From Clostridiales bacterium (GTDB lineage Bacteria; Bacillota; Clostridia; Lachnospirales; CAG-274): a DNA stretch of 13,176 bases. The position numbers were made by a program, and so were the translations under genes. The stretch is from assembly GCA_021202835.1 (NCBI GenBank), contig JAJQCI010000351.1:1-13176 (forward strand). The letters run 5' to 3'. The notes under the pieces are model-generated. The model was not told the DNA's origin. It worked only from the letters and a program-made list of their open reading frames with translations, and searched no databases. Shown here piece after piece: positions 5,404 through 13,176 of the stretch; the first letter of the stretch is position 1; each line of letters opens with the position of its first letter.

Positions 5404-8400
5404 TTACTTACTGCCGTTCTTTTTGCCTGAATTCATATCGTTTTCCGACTCGGCAAGTCTGCTGACATATTTTTTCCTGACGGTATTTCCGCTGTTTCTC
5501 GAAGAAAGCATTATGTTTACGCTTTTTCTTCTCTCTTCTCTTGCCGCTGCGGCGTCGTCCCTGACGGCCTGACCTGCCGGTGCAGGCTGTAATTCAGCTT
5601 CAGCCACGGGAGCCGGTGTCGGCGTAAGTTCTATTTCTGCCGCAGGTGCCGGTGTTGATGTGAGTTCAACCTCTGCCCCGGGTGCCGATAACGGCTTATT
5701 CGGGTCAAATGACCACCTTTCGGCGTCTTCCGGATTATATCTGGATATCGTATATTTAGGCGCAGGTCTTGCCGAAAGGCCTTCTGTGTCTATGCCTATT
5801 TCGGCTCCTATCCTGGTTCTTTCCTCAGCTGTTGAGGAATATGAAGCGTAATCCTGGAATGTTCTTTCTCTCCTTGAGGTATTTTCAGCTTCATAATATC
5901 TCTGCTTATATTTATATGTGTCTTCAAGCTCTATATCTTCTCTTCCTGAGAACCATATATCCGCCGCAAGCTGTTCAGGCTCGCTGAAGGGCGTCTTTTG
6001 GTCATAAGGAGCCATCTCCGGCGTCTTGGGAAGCCCCTCTAAGCCCTGAGATGCCGAGTTTATTTCTCTTGTTACAAAACCGGCAAACTTCTCTCTCTGA
6101 ACATGGTGGGCCAAACCGTCATATCTTTCGGCCGCCTGAGAACAGAAGCTGCTTAAAGCTTCATATCTTTCGGCTTCACCTGTGCCCAGGGCCGCCGTTT
6201 CGGCCAGTCTCAAATAAGAGGCTCCGGCAGTTACAAGGCTGTTTCTGAAGTCTGTTTCTCTCTTGTTGGGTATGGTCAGTCTCTTATATTCCCCTGCTTC
6301 AACATTCTTGAGAATTTGGCTTCTTTCGCTGTGAGATTTTGTATTTACATATCTGGCAATGGCAGGCTCGTTTCCCGTAGCCAAAACCTTTGAAATACCC
6401 TCATATTCCTTGGGAGTGAGAACATCTCCGCCCATAGCGGCGGCATATTTCCCCTCTTTGGTTTCGGGGCCTCCTACAGACAGGTTTTCATAAACCTTGG
6501 CCTTATCCATAACAGCCTTCCTTGCTTCGTCTGTGTCTGCCCTCTGATATTCCTCTGATAAGCCTCTGTAAGAGCCTGCCATTTTATGAGCATGCTCCTT
6601 AGCTTCGGGATTACGGGCAAAGCCTTCGATTCCGCTCCAGTTTTTATAGCCGTTTTCAAGGGCCTTGAGATTTTTGTCCTTTCTGAGACTGTCGCTGAAA
6701 GCCCTGCTGTTTTTCTCGGCAAAGCTGTTCTTCTCCTCAGAGGTTCCCAAAGAGGAGAACTGGGCCTTCAGACTCTTAAGAGACTGAAGCTCGCCGTCAC
6801 ATTTTTGCCAGCCTTCTGAGCCCTGTCTGTGTCTGTCTCTGTTTTGCTGAGCCCTTGCAATATTGTTGTCAAGAGATTTCATCTGAACAGCGTCTCTGAA
6901 TCTCATATCCTCCGGCTTTGCAAAAACAGAGCTGTAGTTTTTAACATAGGCCTCTCTGGCCTCCTTAGAGGGAATAATCTGAAGGGCTGTGCCCTTCTGT
7001 TTAAGGTCGTTAACCTGATTGTCGAATACCTTCCATTCCTCTGAACCCTCTTTAAACATATTTCTGTTTTGCTCGGCTGCGGTAATTCTGGAATTCAAAA
7101 TTCCCATAGCTTCCGTAACCCTTTCGGAGTCGGGGTCTTCAAACATATCCTTGTTGTTATTGAGAAGAATAGCCCTGTCCTCCTTTGTGGTATTGGGGTT
7201 TTCAAAAGCCATCTTGGCCGCCGCCATAGCGCTGAGCCTGTCGTTATATATTTCTCTTTCGCTGCTGCCCTGAGACGCAGCATCTCTGAGGCTTTTAATT
7301 CTTGTCATTCCCTTGTTTATATTGTCAAGAGACTTCTTTTCCTTACCCGAAAGAACAGCCTGCTTTTTAAAGGCTGAGTCGCCCTTCTGAAGCTCTGCGT
7401 TATACTTGTTCCAGTCGTCGGAGTCCTTATCAAACATATCTCTTGTTATGATAATGTTTGCGTAGCACTTGGCCTCTTCAAGCATCTCTTTCCGGCGTTC
7501 TTTTGCGGGAACTTCAAAGTTACTTTTATTTTCTTCCATAAAGCGGCTCTTTTCTTCGGCCGACATAGGCTCTGAGAAATCCGCCAGCCTTTCCTTAAGG
7601 CTGTTATATTCTCCGTTTGCCGACTTCCACTCTTCACTGTTTATGGGAAGCGTGTCTCTTATCTGCTTTGTAAAGTCTATATTTCTGCTGAGATTCTCAG
7701 CCGCCTTCTTATCCTCTGAGGTTCTCCCTGCGATATCGGAGAATTCACTGTGTTTAGAGATAAAGTCGGCTCTTTCACCGTGGGTATTGAGGGCGTCGAA
7801 TTCCTTTCTTACACTGCTCATACTCTTCAGGCGGTCGTTATATTTATTCCACTGTTCCGAGCCTTCCTTGAAATTATCTCTGTTTTCACGGGTAATCGCC
7901 ATTCTTCTGTCTAAGTTGTGAAGCCGGCGGCTTTCATTAACACTTGTCATCTGAGACAGGCCGAACTTTGTTTCGTCTACCTTGAGAGAAGCCAAACCGC
8001 CTCTGTTTTTAAGGTCGGTCATAAACTGCTCTCTTTCCTCGTGGGTCTTTAAGCCCTTAAACCGGGAAAGCATATTATTGCCTTCTTCTATTTTATCGTT
8101 AATGGCCGCATACTTGCCTCCTCTTTTTGTGAATGCGGCGCTTATACTGTTAGATCTGTTTACACTCCTGAGAGCCTTTGTAAAGTCAAGCTCTCTCTTG
8201 TTTGCCACATCTCCCTTAAAACCTTCCGATACAGAGGCTTTTTGGGTATACTGCGCCATGGCATTGGGTCTTTGACTCTGCGTTTTTTCGCTTTCACGGC
8301 GGCCTGCCGAAGAAGAGCTTCTCCCTGCGGATCTCAAAGCCCCCGAGGCCCTGTGGACAGAAGACATAACAAACTGCTTTCCTTCATGGGCGGTAAATCT

Positions 8401-9591
8401 TTCAACACCGGCTGTTTCTCTGTCTATAATTGAGGTTAGTGTTATTCCGGCCTGTTTAACCGACATAATAGCCCCTATCATAAACACAAGCTTAAGGAGA
8501 ATATCCAGAGAGCTGTTTATAAGAGAATTCGCCGTGCTGTTTGAGGTGTAGCTTGTGCCCGAAGCAAAGGTTATTGTATAACCGTCGCTCCCCGTAATTA
8601 CTACCGAAAGAATCATCATAACGATGTTCAGGGCCACAATCATGCCTATGCCCATTGAAAGCCTTCCTATAAAAGTATTTCTCCATCTGTTGAACCTTGC
8701 CCCGTCGTCAAGAGGCATAGTTGACACGAAAAAGGGAGAAACGATATAAAGGAGTATAACCTCCAAAATTCTCTGTATGAACACAGCCGCCATACCCAGA
8801 AGGTTTATAATAAGAACCAGCGCCCCTATAACCCCCACTATATAGTCAACATTTGAGGCCTTAACTATATAGGGCTTAACGTCTGAAAGGTTATACCAAA
8901 ACATTTCCGTCGCCTGCATCTGAGCCATAAGGCTGTTATAGCTGCTTGTGGATATGGCGTCGGTTCCCGTTCCCACGGAGCTTCTTATTGACATCAGATA
9001 TAGATTATCCGTTATTGACATTCCTCCGCTCATAGATGTAGCCTTGAAAAGGGCTGTCATACATCTTGCCGAAAGGTCCATAAGGCCGTAGCAGAACACG
9101 GGAAGAATAAGAAATGTAACGCAGGAGGTTATAAATGTTGTCATTATTGTGCCTGCGCTTTTTCTTCCGTCGTAGCCGAAATCTATTGTTGTTTTCATAA
9201 CCGCAACAACGGTAAACAAAAACAGAAGCACCAAAGATATACAGGTTATGTATACAAAAGCGGTTTTAACTCCGTCCATAGAGGTAAATATTGAGAGTAT
9301 GCTGCCGCTTTCTCCGTTATAGGTTACGTCTCTGGCCCCTGCGAAGGAATATATGGCCGACTCAACGGCATAAAGCACGGTGAGTATAAAGGCATATATT
9401 TTATAAAGTATTACAGAAACAAGCTCGGATAAAAGCTCCCATATATAAACCAGAAAGTTTTCCCAAATAGCACTGCACACAGGAGCTATAATATTGCTTA
9501 CAAGCCATGTAAGGGCTTTTGAAACTCCCGAAAATATCCAGTTTGCAATTTTGTCAAATATCCCCAAAAAAACTATTTCGTTCAAAAGCAC
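5404..9591 (-). CDS. VirB6-like polytopic membrane protein with a ~1000-residue repeat-containing cytoplasmic extension
   Basis: 1395 residues. Residues 1 to about 390 hold seven or eight membrane helices (about 22-45, 52-82, 109-132, 148-172, 249-269, 272-292, 306-333, 362-385). The signature FIQRILEVILLYIVSPFFVS then TMPLDDGARFNRW (271-303) is shared with the 444-residue neighbour and is typical of VirB6/TrbL-like channel proteins of Gram-positive elements. From 390 onward the protein is hydrophilic and charged. It carries degenerate units of roughly 50-75 residues (best at 559-980, related sequence at 464-555 and 1109-1180), then a TPAP-type repeat (1306-1338) and a basic C-terminus (RRKS, RKK, KKNGSK). 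The Arg/Lys-rich junction after the last helix suggests the extension is cytoplasmic. The start is uncertain: GTG at 9591 directly abuts the AGGTGA site, while the TTG at 9585 is six bases from it and is a better start; the difference is two residues. VirB6 would form part of the inner-membrane substrate channel. Confidence 0.85.
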   Translation of the reverse strand: MLLNEIVFLGIFDKIANWIFSGVSKALTWLVSNIIAPVCSAIWENFLVYIWELLSELVSVILYKIYAFILTVLYAVESAIYSFAGARDVTYNGESGSILSIFTSMDGVKTAFVYITCISLVLLFLFTVVAVMKTTIDFGYDGRKSAGTIMTTFITSCVTFLILPVFCYGLMDLSARCMTALFKATSMSGGMSITDNLYLMSIRSSVGTGTDAISTSSYNSLMAQMQATEMFWYNLSDVKPYIVKASNVDYIVGVIGALVLIINLLGMAAVFIQRILEVILLYIVSPFFVSTMPLDDGARFNRWRNTFIGRLSMGIGMIVALNIVMMILSVVITGSDGYTITFASGTSYTSNSTANSLINSSLDILLKLVFMIGAIMSVKQAGITLTSIIDRETAGVERFTAHEGKQFVMSSVHRASGALRSAGRSSSSAGRRESEKTQSQRPNAMAQYTQKASVSEGFKGDVANKRELDFTKALRSVNRSNSISAAFTKRGGKYAAINDKIEEGNNMLSRFKGLKTHEEREQFMTDLKNRGGLASLKVDETKFGLSQMTSVNESRRLHNLDRRMAITRENRDNFKEGSEQWNKYNDRLKSMSSVRKEFDALNTHGERADFISKHSEFSDIAGRTSEDKKAAENLSRNIDFTKQIRDTLPINSEEWKSANGEYNSLKERLADFSEPMSAEEKSRFMEENKSNFEVPAKERRKEMLEEAKCYANIIITRDMFDKDSDDWNKYNAELQKGDSAFKKQAVLSGKEKKSLDNINKGMTRIKSLRDAASQGSSEREIYNDRLSAMAAAKMAFENPNTTKEDRAILLNNNKDMFEDPDSERVTEAMGILNSRITAAEQNRNMFKEGSEEWKVFDNQVNDLKQKGTALQIIPSKEAREAYVKNYSSVFAKPEDMRFRDAVQMKSLDNNIARAQQNRDRHRQGSEGWQKCDGELQSLKSLKAQFSSLGTSEEKNSFAEKNSRAFSDSLRKDKNLKALENGYKNWSGIEGFARNPEAKEHAHKMAGSYRGLSEEYQRADTDEARKAVMDKAKVYENLSVGGPETKEGKYAAAMGGDVLTPKEYEGISKVLATGNEPAIARYVNTKSHSERSQILKNVEAGEYKRLTIPNKRETDFRNSLVTAGASYLRLAETAALGTGEAERYEALSSFCSQAAERYDGLAHHVQREKFAGFVTREINSASQGLEGLPKTPEMAPYDQKTPFSEPEQLAADIWFSGREDIELEDTYKYKQRYYEAENTSRRERTFQDYASYSSTAEERTRIGAEIGIDTEGLSARPAPKYTISRYNPEDAERWSFDPNKPLSAPGAEVELTSTPAPAAEIELTPTPAPVAEAELQPAPAGQAVRDDAAAAREERRKSVNIMLSSRNSGNTVRKKYVSRLAESENDMNSGKKNGSK
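5578..5676 (-). repeat. Three tandem 36-base coding repeats (AExELTxTPAP)
   Basis: Inside the C-terminal part of the 1395-residue protein (residues 1306-1338), three successive units read AEVELTSTPAPA, AEIELTPTPAPV and AEAELQPAPAG. The third lacks two residues. The Pro/Ala/Thr content suggests a flexible spacer between the helical repeat region and the basic tail. Repeats of this kind change copy number easily. Confidence 0.75.
6652..7917 (-). repeat. Degenerate helical repeats (~50-75 residues each) in the VirB6-like extension
   Basis: Residues 559-980 of the 1395-residue protein. Unit starts can be read near 559, 633, 703, 755, 832 and 906. The shared pattern is L-[DNS]-x-x-[IM], then an N-R-D-x-F-K-E-G-S-E-E-W core (for example NRDNFKEGSEQW 570-581, NRNMFKEGSEEW 842-853, NRDRHRQGSEGW 917-928), then [YF]-[ND]-x-x-[LV]-x-[SD]-[LM]-[KS], and later E-E-x-x-x-F-x-x-x-N-x-x-x-F. 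The unit starting at 703 is short and lacks the final part. The units are divergent at DNA level, so they are old duplications and not recent slippage. Confidence 0.75.
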
Positions 9592-9597
9592 TCACCT
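9592..9597 (-). promoter_or_regulatory. Ribosome binding site that decides the start of the 1395-residue gene
   Basis: The minus strand reads AGGTGA, then GTGCTTTTGAAC. The GTG at 9591 touches the site with no spacer, whereas the TTG at 9585 has a six-base spacer, so TTG is the more likely start. The site lies in the 16-base gap after the 444-residue gene. Confidence 0.6.
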
Positions 9598-9607
9598 ACT
9601 GTCTTAC

Positions 9608-10942
9608 TTATTTTACAAGCTTTGAAACGGCCTTGGCCGCAGCCTGAGTTTTTCCGCCGCCGGAGGAACCTCCTCCGCCGCCTCCTGCTCCCCCTCCCCC
9701 GTGGGGAATAATTCCCATAAAGGCGTTCATGGTTCCCTGAATTGCCATATGGGGGCTTATGAGCATAGAGTCATCTATAATTCTGTTTACAACATCAGTA
9801 CACCGTTCAAAACCCATACTTAATATAACAACAGAATAAGCCTTTATAAAATAATCCAATATATCTACGCTTGTGTCTACAAAGCCGTTTGAAACAAAGG
9901 CCGGCAGCAGAAGCAGATATACATTTACGGAAAGTATAATTCCTATAGAGCTGAAGCAGGTGCCTATATAAAGCTGCTGCCAGCGTCTGAATCTTTCGCC
10001 TCCGTCAAGGGGAACCATAGCCACGAAGAAGGGCGCCGTTATAAAGCCCACAATTATCATTACAATTCTCTGAACAAAGGCCAGAGCCGCCCCCAACATA
10101 TATTTCAGAACAAAAATAATTATTATAAAGCCCGAAATATAGTCTATCTTGGTTATAAGAAGATCCTCCGTCACCTGATTATAGTCTGTATAGCTTTTTG
10201 CTCCGCTTGCATAGTCTTCAACGGCGGTCCAGTCGCCGCTGTAGCCGCTGGCCCCCAGCATCTGGTCGATAAATGTTTGTGAATCCAGCTCGGAGTCTCC
10301 CGTTTTGCCTGCGTTTATGGCGCTGACAGCGAATATGTAGTTTGCAAGGCTAGTATCCTCCGAATTTCCCAGAGAATAGTTCATAGCCTTTTGGGTTCCC
10401 GTTATTACAACATTGCTTACGGCGGCTGTGCCGAAGGCTATAACCTGTATGGCAAAAAACAAAACGAAGGTTGAAGCCGTAGACTTTATTATTTCGTTTA
10501 AAGATGGGCCGTCACCCTTAAGGTTTACTATGCTTCTTAAAATCGCCGCAATGACGAATATAAAGCAGAGAACAACGCTTATTCCCCACACCTTTATGAA
10601 GGCCGACTTTATTACGGGAATCTGCATAAGAACACTTGTCAGATAGCCGTTTCCCGACTGAACCGTTCCGTTTACGGTATATGAATAATAAACGGTTCCC
10701 GTTCCGGAAATCATACTGAAAATATTCTGAAACATATCCACCAGCTTAAGAACAGCCACAAAAACACCGTAGAAGAAGCTGACCAAAAGGGAAAGCATAA
10801 GGTTTAAAATAAAATTTACATATTTTATGTAAATCTCCAAAAATATATTTACAATAACTTCGATAAGAGGCTCAAAAAGATTATCCCTAACCCACTCTAT
10901 GAAGTTAAAACACATCGGTATGATATAGGGAGCATTAACCAT
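9608..10942 (-). CDS. VirB6/TrbL-like polytopic conjugation membrane protein
   Basis: 444 residues. Membrane helices are visible at about 24-42, 44-68, 115-137, 152-176, 267-288, 290-310, 328-350 and 363-380. A loop at about 180-260, rich in Asp, Ser, Gly and Tyr, probably faces outward. The segment FVQRIVMIIVGFITAPFFVA then MVPLDGGERFRRW (289-321) matches the downstream 1395-residue protein nearly position for position, so the two are paralogues of a VirB6-like channel family. Past the last helix comes a Gly-rich stretch (415-430, IPHGGGGAGGGGGGSSGGG) and a short basic tail (KTQAAAKAVSKLVK). Its role would be an inner-membrane channel subunit. The start is firm, with AGGAGG seven bases before the ATG. 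It lies 25 bases after the first gene's stop and 16 bases before the next start. No signal peptide or enzyme motif is seen. Confidence 0.82.
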   Translation of the reverse strand: MVNAPYIIPMCFNFIEWVRDNLFEPLIEVIVNIFLEIYIKYVNFILNLMLSLLVSFFYGVFVAVLKLVDMFQNIFSMISGTGTVYYSYTVNGTVQSGNGYLTSVLMQIPVIKSAFIKVWGISVVLCFIFVIAAILRSIVNLKGDGPSLNEIIKSTASTFVLFFAIQVIAFGTAAVSNVVITGTQKAMNYSLGNSEDTSLANYIFAVSAINAGKTGDSELDSQTFIDQMLGASGYSGDWTAVEDYASGAKSYTDYNQVTEDLLITKIDYISGFIIIIFVLKYMLGAALAFVQRIVMIIVGFITAPFFVAMVPLDGGERFRRWQQLYIGTCFSSIGIILSVNVYLLLLPAFVSNGFVDTSVDILDYFIKAYSVVILSMGFERCTDVVNRIIDDSMLISPHMAIQGTMNAFMGIIPHGGGGAGGGGGGSSGGGKTQAAAKAVSKLVK

Positions 10943-10967
10943 ATAAGCGCCTCCTTTCTCCGGAATC

Positions 10968-13160
10968 CTATCTTACACTGAATTTCTTTGAGCTGTAAAC
11001 AATAAACACGACTACCCCCACAACAATGAGAATCAAAAACACAATTGCTCCTATACCGGCGGCGCCTATGTGTCTGGTTATTTTGAAGGTATAGTCACTT
11101 CTGTTTCCCGCCGAATCAACTGCCGAAAGAGTATGCTCGCCTATACCGCTGATTTTAACTGAGCCGCCGTTTTCGCTTAAAAGCTTTTCCTCTCCCGACC
11201 TTGAGAAGAGATAAAGTGAAGCTTCTTCGTCGGTGCAGACCGCCGTCACCTCGTTGCCTGTTGATTTCATATTGCTTTTAAGGCCTTCGAATTCAACAAC
11301 AGGGGCCGTTCTGTCTATTATAATTTCGGTAGACAGGGCCGGAAGGTCATCGCCCCTAAGCTCTTTTCTGTATCTGCCGTCTATGGGCAGCGTAATACTT
11401 TCTCTTCCGCTTCTTAAAGCAAGCCTCATTTGAGCGTTTACTTCGTTATAGCCGTCTTCGGCTTCTTCCTCGGCCCTTTCGGCCTCCTCATCTATATTCT
11501 GCTCTTCTTCGGAGGACTCTTCGCCTTCGGCTGTTTCGGCTTCTGTTTTTTCCTCTTTCTCTCCGAAGCCGTAGGTGTTTTTATAGTCCTCATATTCTAT
11601 TTTTGTTATTGAATATCCTCCGGGAGCCGTAAAGCTTTCAAAGCCGTTTACCGCTCTTCCGTAAAGGTAGAAGTCAAGCTCTATTGAATTTCCGGCGCTG
11701 TCGCTTATGTAAAGATTATAGCTGCCGTTTTCCTCTATTGTGTCGCCGGTCATTTCATATTCTTCTCCGTCCTTTCTTACGGAGCAGCTGAGCCGGCTGC
11801 TCATGTTAAGCCTGAGAGATGATGAAGAAAACATACCGCTGGGCATATTTGCATAAACCGTCGAGTTTCCTACGTCGAAGGCAAAAAGCTCTCTGTTTTC
11901 ATCAAAACGGTTTGTAACCGCCCCGTAGTCTTCTGAGGAATAAAGAAAGTCTTCATCAAACACAGCCTCCGCCGGAGCCCTTTCCTCTTCGGGCTCTTCC
12001 GAGATACTGTCTGCCGAAGCCGCAAGCCCCTTTTGAATTCTGAAAGTAAATCTTGCTCTGTACTTTCTGCCTTCCGACTCTGTGATAACATTCAAAATAT
12101 ATGTACCCTGATCGTTCATATATTCTTTGTTTATATACTGGCCTTCGATTCCGTCAATTGTCATTGAAACAGTCATATTTGAGGGAATATCTATATAAAT
12201 ATTTCCTCCGCTCATACCGTTGTTGGCTATGTTTGTATAGAAGCCGTCGCCGTTTGAAAAGGTTTCCTTATAAAGCCCTGCTTCTGAATTAAAGCTTTCC
12301 GTCAGTGTGTCGGAAATAACCGCCTCGGTTGTCGTTTCGGTAACAATCTCTTCTGTTTCATCATATATGCTGCTTACACTTCCCGATACCTCTGCCGAAG
12401 CTGTGCCGTAAATACTTTGGGCAGTCTCATTTCCTGTTATAGAAAATGTAAAGTCTGTTTTATAAACTCTGGCATAGTCGCTTGTAACGCCGTTATTTTT
12501 GGCATATACGCTTAAAACATAGCTGCCCGGGGCCGTTACGGGCTCATTGTTCTTAAGGCTTATTTCCGAGCCGTTTCTTGTAAATGTATAGCCTACGTTT
12601 ACAGGCAGGTAGAAAACAGCCTGTGAAACATCGGCGCCGTAGCCTGCCACAGATGAATAAAACGCCTTATAATTGGGGAATTTATATTTATACATTCCCG
12701 TTTCAGCGTCACTTTCGGGAGTGTTTACACAGCTTATCATAGGACAGTTATATCTTTCGTTATAAACTCCGTCTACAGGCTCACCCATTATTCTGAAGGT
12801 GAAAAGCCCGGAAACGCTTTCGCCGCTTATAACGTCCTCTGCGCTTGCCGTAAGGGTATAATAGCCCTTTTCGTATATAGGCGTTCCGCTTGAAAAGCCT
12901 GTGCCCCTGCCGTCGCAGGTCAGATATGCGTCTATGTCCTTGGGAATATTTAAAACAACTGCGTCATAAACCATACCCCCGTCGGGAACGGAGGAGGTAA
13001 ACTGCCTTCCTCCGGCAAAGGTTTCAGTATATATTCCCAAACTTATATCAAATTTTTCGGTAAAGGCAGAAGCCGTTTCGGCAAGGGCAAAAAACGCCAT
13101 AGCCTCCAAAGCTATTATAACAGCCGCTGCCGCTGCCGATATTCTTGTTAGCGTTGTCAT
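10968..13160 (-). CDS. Large secreted, C-terminally anchored protein with five Ig-like beta modules
   Basis: 730 residues. The signal peptide is at 1 to about 29 (MTTLTRISAAAAAVIIALEA, then MAFFALA before ETASA). Modules lie at about 36-126, 150-243, 286-376, 418-500 and 610-695. The first four share an opening G-[ILM]-Y-x-[EY]-x-F, a middle D-G or N-G turn and an ending G-x-Y-x-L followed by F-[TY]-F-x-I. The fifth begins DRTAPVVEFEG and ends VDSAGNRSDYTFKI, typical of bacterial Ig-like domains. Spacers are Glu/Thr-rich (about 265-285, 388-400) and a very acidic stretch lies at 533-569. A single helix at about 701-722 and a basic tail (SSKKFSVR) anchor it. GAGGGG lies seven bases before the ATG, but the frame stays open to the window edge, so a longer N-terminus cannot be excluded. 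I infer a surface part of the transfer apparatus or an adhesin; it is not a protein I can name. Confidence 0.85.
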   Translation of the reverse strand: MTTLTRISAAAAAVIIALEAMAFFALAETASAFTEKFDISLGIYTETFAGGRQFTSSVPDGGMVYDAVVLNIPKDIDAYLTCDGRGTGFSSGTPIYEKGYYTLTASAEDVISGESVSGLFTFRIMGEPVDGVYNERYNCPMISCVNTPESDAETGMYKYKFPNYKAFYSSVAGYGADVSQAVFYLPVNVGYTFTRNGSEISLKNNEPVTAPGSYVLSVYAKNNGVTSDYARVYKTDFTFSITGNETAQSIYGTASAEVSGSVSSIYDETEEIVTETTTEAVISDTLTESFNSEAGLYKETFSNGDGFYTNIANNGMSGGNIYIDIPSNMTVSMTIDGIEGQYINKEYMNDQGTYILNVITESEGRKYRARFTFRIQKGLAASADSISEEPEEERAPAEAVFDEDFLYSSEDYGAVTNRFDENRELFAFDVGNSTVYANMPSGMFSSSSLRLNMSSRLSCSVRKDGEEYEMTGDTIEENGSYNLYISDSAGNSIELDFYLYGRAVNGFESFTAPGGYSITKIEYEDYKNTYGFGEKEEKTEAETAEGEESSEEEQNIDEEAERAEEEAEDGYNEVNAQMRLALRSGRESITLPIDGRYRKELRGDDLPALSTEIIIDRTAPVVEFEGLKSNMKSTGNEVTAVCTDEEASLYLFSRSGEEKLLSENGGSVKISGIGEHTLSAVDSAGNRSDYTFKITRHIGAAGIGAIVFLILIVVGVVVFIVYSSKKFSVR
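11661..13055 (-). repeat. Four divergent ~90-residue Ig-like repeat modules in the 730-residue protein
   Basis: Modules at 12783-13055, 12432-12712, 12033-12305 and 11661-11909. Compare GIYTETFAGGRQFTSSVPDG, GMYKYKFPNYKAFYSSVAGY and GLYKETFSNGDGFYTNIANN at matching places, and the closing strands LFTFRI, DFTFSI, RFTFRI and DFYLYG. The DNA is not obviously repeated, so these are old protein-level duplications. The 431-residue protein at 661-1956 carries units of the same type. Confidence 0.72.
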
Positions 13161-13176
13161 TCTCCGACCCCTCAGC

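Noticed and set aside
7469..7921. Plus-strand frame of 150 codons, Ser/Leu-rich
   Set aside because: It is antisense to the helical repeat region; Ser/Leu richness is the complement of Glu/Lys/Arg codons on the other strand.
9660..9716. Short inverted repeats (GGAGG-AA-CCTCC and GGGAAT-A-ATTCCC)
   Set aside because: They lie inside the Gly-rich coding tail of the 444-residue protein, where GGN codons produce such symmetry, and neither is followed by a T run.
1..13176. Insertion sequences, CRISPR arrays, tRNA or rRNA genes, attachment sites
   Set aside because: None was seen. The window is almost entirely minus-strand coding sequence, with no transposase or integrase motif and no short spaced direct repeats.

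Overview
The window reads as a 13.2 kb piece of a conjugative type IV secretion (T4SS) operon from an anaerobic Gram-positive bacterium, most likely a member of Bacillota class Clostridia, inside an integrative conjugative element or plasmid. The evidence is strong AGGAGG-type ribosome sites, mid-range G+C by eye, heavy use of ATA for Ile and AGA for Arg, and a Gram-positive set of transfer proteins: a PrgI/VirB3-like protein, a VirB4 ATPase, VirB6-like polytopic proteins and a two-helix T4SS pilin. No genus can be named from the sequence.

All nine supported genes lie on the minus strand, so the operon runs from the right edge to the left. In order of transcription they are: a 730-residue secreted, membrane-anchored protein with repeated beta-rich modules (10968-13160); a 444-residue VirB6-like membrane protein (9608-10942); a 1395-residue second VirB6-like protein with a roughly 1000-residue repeat-bearing hydrophilic extension (5404-9591); a 92-residue PrgI/VirB3-like protein (5108-5386); the VirB4 ATPase (2594-4957, with open frame up to 5107); a small lipoprotein resembling solute-binding proteins (1959-2576); a 431-residue relative of the first gene's product (661-1956); a small, very charged soluble protein (313-639); and the start of a pilin gene cut by the left edge (1-229). 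Gaps between genes run from 2 to 83 bases (the 150-base stretch 4958-5107 before the VirB4 ATG is probably coding), there is no visible terminator, and no gene lies on the plus strand.

Together VirB4 (energy), PrgI and the two VirB6-like proteins (inner-membrane channel) and the pilin form the core of a mating-pair-formation machine. The two modular Ig-like proteins and the lipoprotein would sit on the outer face of the membrane and are the least familiar parts. The relaxase, VirD4-type coupling protein and VirB1-type wall hydrolase expected for a complete system are not in this window and would have to lie beyond its edges.

The most notable points are: the PrgI and VirB4 frames are the same frame, separated by one TAA, with no usual start codon at the apparent beginning of the VirB4 coding region; a VirB6-like protein carries a long degenerate-repeat extension; a solute-binding-protein-like lipoprotein is built into a conjugation operon; and two paralogous module-repeat surface proteins bracket the core genes.
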